A program made the translations under genes and the position numbers. DNA of 34,049 nucleotides from Lentisphaerota bacterium (lineage in GTDB: Bacteria > Verrucomicrobiota > Lentisphaeria > Victivallales > Victivallaceae). The notes under the pieces were generated by a model that searched no databases, was not told the DNA's origin, and saw only the letters and a program-made list of their open reading frames with translations. This document shows positions 15,986 through 24,100 of the stretch, piece by piece. Numbering within the stretch: the first letter of the stretch is position 1; every line of letters starts with the position of its first letter. Where the stretch lies: contig SUWE01000029.1 in NCBI GenBank assembly GCA_015061615.1, forward strand, positions 1 through 34,049, read 5' to 3'.

Positions 15986-17244
15986 TGAAATCTGATTTGC
16001 AATATGATTGTGTAGTAGCCGGAGCCGGAGCCGCCGGATTGGCTGGCGGCGCAGTTTGTGCCGGAGCAGGATTTTCAACCCTTATCATTGACAGGGAAAA
16101 CCGCAGTGGCGGTATCCTGAATCAATGCATCCACAACGGTTTCGGGTTGCGTTATTTCAAAGAAGAACTGACCGGTCCTGAGTTCGCATGGCGGCTTTCG
16201 GAAAAAGCCCGCAATGCCGGAGCAGAATTTTCTTTCAACACCACAATTACCGGTATTAAAAAACTTGATGACGGAAGTTTTGATATCCGTATGCTTTCCG
16301 GAACAAATGGAGTTCAGCACTGTAATGCAAGAACAGTACTTCTTGCCGCAGGCTGCCGGGAACGTACTCGCGGTGCGATCGCCACAGCCGGGAGCCGTCC
16401 GGCTGGAATTTTCACTGCCGGAGCCGCTCAGAAAATGCTCAACACCGAAGGCAAGCTGCCCGGTAAATCAGCGGTTATCGTCGGTTCAGGAGATATCGGA
16501 CTTATCATGGCACGCCGCTTGCGCTGGTGTGGCATCGAAGTAAAAGCTGTTGTGGAAATCATGCCGTACTCAGCCGGATTGACAAGGAATGTGGTACAAT
16601 GCCTCCATGATTTTGACATTCCGCTTCATCTTTCCACCTCAGTTGTGAGAATCGACGGCAATGAACGCGTTACGGGAGTTGTCGCCGCGCCGTTGGACAA
16701 AAATAAAACTCCTGACATGTCCCGCAGTTTTACGATTCCCTGTGACACGGTGCTGTTTTCCGTCGGCTTGATTCCGGAAATGGAACTTGCCCGCAAACTT
16801 GGAGTCAGGGAAAATCCGGCGACCGGCGGTGCGACAGTCGACTCGGCTTACATGACCAGTGTACCGGGGATCTTTTCCGCAGGAAACATGCTTCATGTTC
16901 ATGATCTTGTTGACTTCGTTGCTGAAGAAGCAGAGTTCGCAGCAAAAAATATGATTGATTATTTGAATGGAAAAGTTGCCGGATATGAGTTTTCGGCTGA
17001 TGCGGGGAGCAATCTCAAATACGTTGTTCCAAGCCGTTTTGTTCCGGGAGAACCGTCACGTTTTCTTTTCCGTTCAACCATTGTGGCTGATAAAGCGGTG
17101 TTGAAAGCTGAAGTTGACGGCAATGTTTGCTGGGAAAAGAAATTGACCTTTGTCCGTCCGGCGGAAATGATAATTGCACAGATTCCGGCAAATACCTTAT
17201 CCGGAAATGTATGTTTTGAGTTGGAGAGTTTGGAAAATGCGTGA
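15985..17244 (+). CDS. FAD/NAD(P)-dependent oxidoreductase, second subunit of the GlpA-like complex
   Basis: A frame extends back to 15847, but the ATG at 15985 overlaps the previous stop by one base (TGATG) and follows a GGAGG site, so this start is preferred; product 419 residues. It has two nucleotide-binding sites, A-G-A-G-A-A-G-L-A-G-G near residues 13-23 and V-G-S-G-D-I-G-L near 166, and the F-S-A-G-N-x-L-H-V-H-D-L-V-D motif near residue 290-305. These mark the pyridine nucleotide-disulphide oxidoreductase-like subunit that pairs with GlpA-like proteins. It would pass electrons between the FAD subunit and NAD(P) or another carrier. The C-terminal 90 residues form an Ig-like extension. 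It overlaps the DUF1667 gene by 8 nt. Confidence 0.84.
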   Translation: MKSDLQYDCVVAGAGAAGLAGGAVCAGAGFSTLIIDRENRSGGILNQCIHNGFGLRYFKEELTGPEFAWRLSEKARNAGAEFSFNTTITGIKKLDDGSFDIRMLSGTNGVQHCNARTVLLAAGCRERTRGAIATAGSRPAGIFTAGAAQKMLNTEGKLPGKSAVIVGSGDIGLIMARRLRWCGIEVKAVVEIMPYSAGLTRNVVQCLHDFDIPLHLSTSVVRIDGNERVTGVVAAPLDKNKTPDMSRSFTIPCDTVLFSVGLIPEMELARKLGVRENPATGGATVDSAYMTSVPGIFSAGNMLHVHDLVDFVAEEAEFAAKNMIDYLNGKVAGYEFSADAGSNLKYVVPSRFVPGEPSRFLFRSTIVADKAVLKAEVDGNVCWEKKLTFVRPAEMIIAQIPANTLSGNVCFELESLENA

Positions 17245-17584
17245 ATTGATTTGCATATCCTGCCCGCAGGGGTGTCATCTGAAAGCTGAAATATCCGGAG
17301 ATTCATGGCAGATTTCCGGCAACCGCTGTCCGCGTGGAGAAGCCTATGCGAAGCAGGAGTTGACCGATCCCCGGCGCATCGTAACAGCTGTAATGCCGTG
17401 TGCAGATCCGCATCATCCATTTGTTGCAGTTCGGACAACACTCCCCTGCCCCAAAGCAGAAATACCGGCACTACTCAACCGGCTTTACCGCATAACCCTG
17501 CCGGAAGACATAAAAAACGGCGATATTGTTCTGAAAAAGATTGATAATTTGGAAATAAGTGTTATAGTAACTGAAAACATATGA
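17237..17584 (+). CDS. DUF1667 Fe-S protein, small subunit
   Basis: The ATG at 17237 lies within the end of the previous gene, giving a 115-residue protein with Cys at residues 6, 9, 13 and 31 (C-I-S-C-P-Q-G-C, then N-R-C-P-R-G), the DUF1667 pattern suggestive of a small metal or Fe-S centre. DUF1667 proteins accompany the FAD dehydrogenase and FAD/NAD oxidoreductase in this kind of cluster. The likely role is electron transfer. The earlier frame start at 17174 is too far inside the upstream gene. Confidence 0.85.
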   Translation: MRELICISCPQGCHLKAEISGDSWQISGNRCPRGEAYAKQELTDPRRIVTAVMPCADPHHPFVAVRTTLPCPKAEIPALLNRLYRITLPEDIKNGDIVLKKIDNLEISVIVTENI

Positions 17585-17609
17585 TTTTGTTTCGGGGATA
17601 TACACTTTT

Positions 17610-18191
17610 ATGAACTTACTTGAATTATCACAGAATATCCGGAAGATCCGGATCGAACAGGATATGACCGTGGAACAGCTGGCAAAAAACAGCGGTTTCA
17701 GTAAAGGTTTTATCTCTCAGGTGGAAAATTTCCGTCTTACACCGTCACTGAAAGCACTCACCCGCATTGCGGATGCACTCGGTGTTTCAATGAGTATGCT
17801 TTTTGCAGAAGACGGCGATACCGCTTCTCAATACACATTCGGCAATTTAAGCGACGGCAGAGAACTTGACCGGGATAATGGAGAAGAACATGGTATACGC
17901 TATTTTTCACTTGCCCACCGTCACATCGGCAGAAAGATGGATCCGTTTGTAATAGAATACACTCCGGCATCGCCACGCGAATTCAAATTCCACGATACTG
18001 AAGAATTTTTCATTCTTCTTGAAGGTGAGATCAAATACTTTCTTTGCGACAATGACACTCACCGTGTCATGCGTCCGAACGATACGATTTATCTGAAAGC
18101 CAACGTACCTCACCGGGTTGAACTTGCTCCCGGCTGTTCTTATGCAAAAGGCTTGCTGATTTACACAGACTCGGCATTGGATATAGATTGA
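17610..18191 (+). CDS. XRE-family regulator with C-terminal cupin domain
   Basis: The 193-residue protein has an N-terminal helix-turn-helix (residues 5-60; A-K-N-S-G-F-S-K-G-F-I-S-Q-V-E-N as the recognition region) and a C-terminal cupin fold (about 105-185) with a F-H-D-T-E-E-F-F-I-L-L-E-G-E motif. Such proteins sense a small ligand, often a sugar, amino acid or metabolite, through the cupin. It lies 25 nt after DUF1667, with no terminator between, so it is likely cotranscribed and may control the GlpA-like operon. Its stop is one base from the stop of the convergent AraC gene. Confidence 0.87.
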   Translation: MNLLELSQNIRKIRIEQDMTVEQLAKNSGFSKGFISQVENFRLTPSLKALTRIADALGVSMSMLFAEDGDTASQYTFGNLSDGRELDRDNGEEHGIRYFSLAHRHIGRKMDPFVIEYTPASPREFKFHDTEEFFILLEGEIKYFLCDNDTHRVMRPNDTIYLKANVPHRVELAPGCSYAKGLLIYTDSALDID

Positions 18192-18192
18192 T

Positions 18193-19023
18193 TCATCTTA
18201 TCCGCAGAGAATCTATAAAAGATTTTGCCGTGCGTTTGCGGTTCTTACGGTAAAGACGGGAAAAATAGTGCGGATCGTCATAACCGACCATAGCTGCAGT
18301 TTCAGCAACCGACAATCCCGGATTTTCCCGCCAGAGTTTTTCAGCATGGCTCAAACGCTTTTCTATAAGAAGCTGTTTGAAACTGGTATGGTGATTGTCA
18401 CGGAGAAAATGGGTCAATGATGATTCACTCATGTGCATGAACTTTGCCGCCTGATTCAGCGAGACCGGCTTATTGAAATTTTCGTTGATAAAGTAACGTA
18501 ATGTCTGCAATTTCATCGAACCGGAATAAGAAACAAGTTCTTTGTCAACAATATAACCGATAAGCATGTTTATCATATCTTTAAGACTTTCTGCTCCGTC
18601 GATATCAAAATCCGGCAGCTGGGCAAACGCTTCGACCAGCTCCTGTTCAGCAGCGGCAAAATCCGGTATTTCATCCCCTGCCCTGAATTGCCCGAACATG
18701 ACGAAACCGGCGACTTCCCCCAACACCTTTACCGGAGCAATAAGTTCATACAATCCGGCGTGGCAGCGGTAAAGGACAGCACGATCTTCTTTTTTACAGA
18801 GCTTCTGCATCTTATTGTCAAGTTCGATACAGCGGCTGATGCCGAAAAATTTTTCCTGCATCAAAGTGCAGTAACGGCTGTTTCCGAAACTTCTGCCGCG
18901 CCGCAGGACTTCCCCGCTGCGTGAATAGAATACGACCTGAATTTTCATCGTTGAAGCAAAACAATCCAGCAACCGGCACACTTCATCGCTCAACAGCAGA
19001 TCAAGAGAGATATTTTTGGTCAT
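18193..19023 (-). CDS. AraC-family regulator with PocR-type sensor domain
   Basis: The 276-residue protein starts with a PocR ligand-binding region (about residues 8-150), with C-x-L-M-Q, C-I-E-L-D and C-H-A-G-L-Y-E-L-I-A-P-V motifs, and a Cys arrangement (C47, C60, C70 and C81 approximately) that may hold a metal or sense redox. Residues about 175-270 are an AraC double helix-turn-helix with S-L-T-H-F-L-R and V-G-Y-D-D-P-H-Y-F-S-R-L-Y-R. It is divergent from the Gfo/Idh/MocA and epimerase pair, so it most likely controls them. No clear -35 box precedes its start. Confidence 0.87.
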   Translation of the reverse strand: MTKNISLDLLLSDEVCRLLDCFASTMKIQVVFYSRSGEVLRRGRSFGNSRYCTLMQEKFFGISRCIELDNKMQKLCKKEDRAVLYRCHAGLYELIAPVKVLGEVAGFVMFGQFRAGDEIPDFAAAEQELVEAFAQLPDFDIDGAESLKDMINMLIGYIVDKELVSYSGSMKLQTLRYFINENFNKPVSLNQAAKFMHMSESSLTHFLRDNHHTSFKQLLIEKRLSHAEKLWRENPGLSVAETAAMVGYDDPHYFSRLYRKNRKRTAKSFIDSLRIR

Positions 19024-19102
19024 AAGAATCCTTATATTTTATCTGACACTGTATAAAATAGCATAAAATGCGGAAAAATCCACCACAAAAGCAAAAAATC
19101 CA

Positions 19103-19131
19103 TTGTTTTTAGAACCGATATCGGCTATAAT
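19103..19131 (+). promoter_or_regulatory. Promoter of the Gfo/Idh/MocA operon with adjacent palindromes
   Basis: TTGTTT (19103-19108), 17 nt, then TATAAT (19126-19131). The spacer contains CCGATATCGG (19115-19124), a perfect 10-bp palindrome ending one base before the -10 box. Confidence 0.65.
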
Positions 19132-19140
19132 ATAGCAAGT

Positions 19141-19153
19141 ACACTTGAAGTGT
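19141..19153. promoter_or_regulatory. Operator-like palindrome ACACTTgAAGTGT
   Basis: A perfect 6-bp inverted repeat around one base, about 10 nt past the -10 box and so at the expected transcription start. It lies between the AraC gene and the gene it probably controls. It could be a repressor or regulator site or an RNA stem. A ribosome site AGGAGG follows at 19176-19181. Confidence 0.5.
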
Positions 19154-19187
19154 AAAATATTTCACCCTAATCAACAGGAGGTTTTTT

Positions 19188-20243
19188 ATGAAAGAGGTAA
19201 AAATCGGTCTGATCGGTCTGGGCTTTATGGGCTCGACCCACTGGCGCATTTATGAAGCGCTGGAAAATGTGCGTGTTGTAGCATTGGCTGATGTCGATCC
19301 GGCAAAGCGCGCCGGAGATGTCAGCAAAGTTGTCGGCAATATCGGCGGCGGGGACAACTCTGCTCCGCTGAATATGACCGGTGTGGCAACTTATGAAGAT
19401 GCGTTTGAGATGATCAATGCCACCGATGCAGATATCATCGACATCTGCGTACCGACCCCGTTCCACAGCCAGTACGTTCTGGCGGCGCTGAAAGCCGGGA
19501 AACACGTTTTCTGCGAAAAGCCGCTTTGCCGCAACCTCGAACAGTTGGAAGAAATCCGTACTGCACTTAAAGAAACTGACCGCTTCTTCAATGCGGGAAT
19601 GTGTATCCGTGCGTGGCCGGAATACGATGTTGCTAAAAAACTTATTGATTCCGGAACCGTCGGTGAGGTCAAATCTGCGCTTTTCCGCCGTCTTTCCCCG
19701 TCCGTTGACGGCAACGCATGGAACAACTGGTTTATGAACGATGAAATGGCCGGAGGTGCGGCACTTGACCTGCATCTGCACGATACGGACTTTGTCTGCC
19801 ACCTGTTCGGCAAACCGCAGGCGGTTTCCAGTTTCGGCGTCCGCGGAGTTGTCAGCGACAACGGTATCGACCATATCATGACGGTTTACAACTACGGCAA
19901 CGGCAAACTTATCACCGCTGAAGGCGGCTGGTGCGCTCCCAATACGGTTCCGTTTGAAATGAGCTTTCAGATCGTCTGCGAAAAAGCAACCATCAAATTC
20001 GGGGCAGACGGCAGTTTCAAAGTGTTCTGGAACGATGGAAAAATCGAAACTCCCGATACTGGCGACGCTTCACTGCCGACTGGCTGGCACCGCGAACTCA
20101 AATATTTCACCGATTGCGTCAGAGATAATGTTCAGCCGAACCTCTGGCAGACTCCGGAATCAATTTTCAATGCGGTCTGTGTGGTCATGACCGAACTTGA
20201 GTCGGTTGATTGCGGCAAAACACTGGAGGTCAAATATGTATAA
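19188..20243 (+). CDS. Gfo/Idh/MocA-family oxidoreductase
   Basis: The 351-residue protein has an N-terminal Rossmann motif (G-L-I-G-L-G-F-M-G, residues 7-15), the E-K-P-L motif (Lys at about residue 108) and a C-terminal alpha/beta domain with D-L-H-L-H-D (about residues 190-196), as in the NAD(P)-dependent sugar and inositol dehydrogenases. It would oxidise a sugar, inositol or aldose derivative. The start has AGGAGG six to seven bases upstream. Its stop overlaps the start of the sugar isomerase/epimerase gene by eight bases, so both should act in the same pathway. The particular sugar cannot be told. Confidence 0.9.
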   Translation: MKEVKIGLIGLGFMGSTHWRIYEALENVRVVALADVDPAKRAGDVSKVVGNIGGGDNSAPLNMTGVATYEDAFEMINATDADIIDICVPTPFHSQYVLAALKAGKHVFCEKPLCRNLEQLEEIRTALKETDRFFNAGMCIRAWPEYDVAKKLIDSGTVGEVKSALFRRLSPSVDGNAWNNWFMNDEMAGGAALDLHLHDTDFVCHLFGKPQAVSSFGVRGVVSDNGIDHIMTVYNYGNGKLITAEGGWCAPNTVPFEMSFQIVCEKATIKFGADGSFKVFWNDGKIETPDTGDASLPTGWHRELKYFTDCVRDNVQPNLWQTPESIFNAVCVVMTELESVDCGKTLEVKYV

Positions 20244-21096
20244 GGCTCTCAATTATTGGGTTTTCGGCGGATTCACCGGCGAAAAAACTGCTTATGAGTT
20301 TATCGACTTTGCCGTTGAAAACAAACTTGACGGAGTTGAGCTGACTGTCTGCGATTGTCTGAATCCGGAAATCACAGAAGAAGAGTGCAAAAAAATTGCT
20401 GATTATGCCAAAAGCAAAAATATCGGTATCCGTACCCTTGCCAGCGGCTTTTTCTGGGGTTGCTCTTTGAGCGCAGATGATGAAGCTGAACGTCAGCAGG
20501 CAATCGCTTTCGGTAAAAAATATATTCAGATCGCGAACTGGATCGGAGCTGAAACGATTCTGGTGATTCCCGGAGCCACCCGTGTGGCATGGGAGCCGGA
20601 CCGTCCGGTTGTCAGCTATAAGAATGCGTGGGCAAATGCCACCGCATCTTTGAAAGAGCTTCTCCCTGTTGCAGAAAAGCTCAATGTCAATCTGGCGTTG
20701 GAAAATGTTTGGAACCGTTTCCTGCTGAGTCCTATGGAGTGGAAATTCTTCCTTGATCAGTTCAACAGCGAAAAGATCGGAATCTACTTTGATATCGCCA
20801 ACTGCTGTATCTACGGCCGCCCGCAGGATTATGTGGAAATCCTCGGCAGTTATGTCAAAGCGATCCATGTGAAGAACTTTGAAGAAACCGACTGTGCCGG
20901 CGGACTTCATGGCTTCGGTGACGACATCTGCAAAGGTGAAGTCGATTTTGATGCGCTGAAGAAAGCTCTGACAGCAATCAACTACACCGGTCCGTTGACA
21001 GCGGAAATGATTCCGTTCAGCCGACTGCCCGATCTGGTTCTGCCCGATCAGGCTCTGGCTGAAGTTACCGCTGCCAAACTGAACACTCTTTTCTGA
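20236..21096 (+). CDS. Sugar phosphate isomerase/epimerase (TIM barrel)
   Basis: The ATG at 20236 has a GGAGG site in the end of the upstream gene and gives 286 residues; an earlier frame start at 20197 lacks one. Motifs fit the AP endonuclease family 2 barrel: L-A-L-E-N-V-W (metal-binding Glu), F-D-I-A-N-C (Asp), I-H-V-K-N-F (His) and A-E-M-I-P-F (Glu) near the C-terminus. Members include D-tagatose/D-psicose 3-epimerases and inosose dehydratase. Paired with the Gfo/Idh/MocA enzyme it suggests catabolism of a sugar or inositol-like substrate. Ends 25 nt before a terminator. Confidence 0.87.
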   Translation: MYKALNYWVFGGFTGEKTAYEFIDFAVENKLDGVELTVCDCLNPEITEEECKKIADYAKSKNIGIRTLASGFFWGCSLSADDEAERQQAIAFGKKYIQIANWIGAETILVIPGATRVAWEPDRPVVSYKNAWANATASLKELLPVAEKLNVNLALENVWNRFLLSPMEWKFFLDQFNSEKIGIYFDIANCCIYGRPQDYVEILGSYVKAIHVKNFEETDCAGGLHGFGDDICKGEVDFDALKKALTAINYTGPLTAEMIPFSRLPDLVLPDQALAEVTAAKLNTLF

Positions 21097-21120
21097 TTGT
21101 TGAAAAAGCTGTAAAACAAA

Positions 21121-21156
21121 ACGGCACTTCCGGATGATTCCGAAGTGCCGTTTTTG
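21121..21156. terminator. Strong terminator, probably bidirectional
   Basis: ACGGCACTTCCGGA pairs with TCCGAAGTGCCGT (one bulge) around a TGAT loop (21121-21151), then T-rich run to about 21156. The A-rich bases on the left give a T-run on the other strand for the convergent repeat-protein gene. Confidence 0.85.
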
Positions 21157-21168
21157 TTTGGTTTATTT

Positions 21169-24100
21169 TTACGAAAGCAATGCAAACGAGGTATCCCACT
21201 CTTTACCGACACTCTGGAAGTATTGCCAGGTGGTATCATCAGCACCGTTGACGTAGAGGACGCCGATATCGGAACCCGCGCGGATACGGAGGTCATCGAT
21301 TCCGTCACCGTTGAAGTCGGCGATCTGTTCGATTGCGTTTTCGTTTTTACAGATACCGATGAAGCTGTCAACTCTGCCGTCTTCAACGAGCCAAGCTCCG
21401 ACCCAGCCGTTGGATTTATTCTGCAAGAGAACATCATCCACACCGTCGCCGTTGAAGTCGCCTGTTCCGACAATGGTCATATCGCTTTTGAGGGTGTCAA
21501 GGTTGCTCCAAGTGATTTTACCATTGGTATCAATCATATACGCGCCAGTAAATCCCGCATCGTGACGGACGATCACATCATCTGTGCCGTTGCCGTCAAG
21601 GTCGCCAACCGCGGCAACGCTCCACTCTTTACCCAGACCTTTGAGGTAGTGCCAGCCGGTACCGTCCGTTCCGAAATAACCGAGGTCGCCGTTGGTTGAG
21701 CGCAGGAGGATATCCGTCGCACCGTCACCGTTGAAGTCACCGAGTCCGAGGACGTTGGAGGTGGAGTTTATACTCATAACTGACTTGTATCCGGTAACTT
21801 TGCCGTCAACGACATTCCATGCTCCGACGGATTTGCTGTCGGCAAAGAAGATATCCTGACCGTCATTTTCCGTGCCGTAGAGCCTGCCGGTTCCGAGCAA
21901 TCTGACATCATCTTTAATATCCGAAAGATTGCCCCATTTAATGACCGATTTATCACCGGTAGTAAGCCATGCTCCGGAGTAGCCCTGTTTGGTGTGAACA
22001 AGAATAACATCCGCCAAGCCGTTACCGTCAAGGTCGCTGTTGAAATCAGGCTCAACATAGTCGTTGCTCACGGTCAAAATCAGTTTGTTATTTTTCTCTG
22101 TCAACTTGAATTCAACACCATGACGGATAAGAGTATTGCCATTGACGGTTAGTTTACCGTACTCACCCTGGAAGTCACCGATGATGATTTCTGTATCAAA
22201 TCCCCATGGGAGCATTTCTGATAGGGTGTAAGAACCTTTGTAATCAGTGTCATAATCCATTCGCAAATAGAGCGTATCCAGATCATCACTGAACGAGATG
22301 ATTTCAGAAATAGCGTCAATACTTTTCGGAGTTATGTAACAATCAAGATATCCGCCAAAGACAGCTTCCCCCATATGGAAATAAAAATCCGCATCTTTGT
22401 CGATGGCAAGATCCCAGACGATTCCGTGAACACCGATTGCACCGCCCGAAAGGACATTGATGTTTTCACCGTAGCCGTCATATTCAACGGTTACGATGCC
22501 GCCAGATGTAACGACAGTATCAAAAATTTCTCCACCAGAAAGGACATATTGGAATGCAGATGCCCCCACAGTTGTTTTTGAAGCACTGCCGCCATTGGAA
22601 ACTGTCTGAATAGCTCCTGAACTCAAAATGGTATTGTTCGCTTTTGCGCCAGAAAGAACTGACTGACTGGCGGTGTAACCAAACCAGTAAATGGGAGTAG
22701 ACGATGTTACGGAGTCTGTCCAGCCTTTTGAAACCATCACGCGAGAACCGCCAGAATTGTACCAGTAAACATAATCACCTGTATAATTGAAACTTGATGT
22801 GATTGAACTTGAGTACTGCTTCAATTCACCATAAAGAGTGGTGTTAGATGCTTTTCCGCCGACTGAAATATATTGACTGCCGTGAGAAACAGAAGTGTAA
22901 TTGGCTGTGCCGCCTGACGAGATGTGCTGTGAACCGCGATTGACAAAAGTTGACCATGCCAAACAGTTGGAGCTGACAAACTGGCGTCCGCCAGGGAGAA
23001 GTTGTGTCATATCAGCCCTGCCGCCTCGAATATGCTGAACGCCGCCTGAACTGACCTCGGTATTTGAGGTCAAACCGCCAGAATAAATATTCTGGGTTCC
23101 GCCTCTGAGTACGGTTGCCGTAGTAGCAATGCCGCCAGAATAAATATTCTGCATACCGTAGTTGACAGTGCGCCATGACCTGCCGCCTTTGTAAACATTT
23201 TCATAGCCGTAAGCCATGTTCTCATTAAGTACCAGCAAGGCGCCAGAATTGACATTGATCACACCTGAATTGATCGTACTGCGCACATTGACATAATTGC
23301 CGAGAGTCAAAGAGCCAAAATTGGAAGTTTTCGTTGCAGAAGCTCCTGAATCAAGCATCAGTTTGCCGCCGCTTGAAATGAGAGTTTCTTTCATTTCAAA
23401 AGCGCTGCTGACCAGCCAATTAAAGCCTGAATCAACCACAAAACTGCTGAATCCAGTGAAGGTCCGCGAAGAGACAAACTGCTGATCTCTGGTTTGTCCT
23501 GCAACACCACTGGCAATTTTTGTGTCAGAAGTTAAAACCCACAATCCGTTACCGGAAAGTGTCGCTCCGTTTGAAGCATAAAGACCAGAAACAACCCCCT
23601 CATTTATCACCTTGCCACCAGAATGGACTTGAGTATTGCTGGCAATCCCCGATGCAGAAATATACATGGAATCGTTTCTTCCTGCAGCAATTTCTGCTCC
23701 AGTAATGATCTTTCCTACGGAAACCAGCGTTCCAGAGCTAAAAATTTCCACCTCGCCACGCAAAATATTCTTCACATCATAACTGGCAACTTGAGAAATA
23801 TTTCCAGCCGCATCAATGCTGCGGAAATAGACTGTGCCGTTATTGTGCATCACCACGCCGTCGGACGGATAAGTGTACCAGTTTCTATTATCCAGACTGT
23901 ATTGACATTGGGCTGAATCGCTGCAAAAATACGCTGACACAGTAATATCCTGATTGGTCTGAAAGGTTATATTTGCTTTGACAATCGGTTTATCAGGTGC
24001 TAACTTGTCAATATTACTGACCGTATAAACTGTTTCATCGGAAACATTGCCAGCTTCGTCAGAAGCACGGAAACTTACTGTACCATTAGAAGTAAATACA

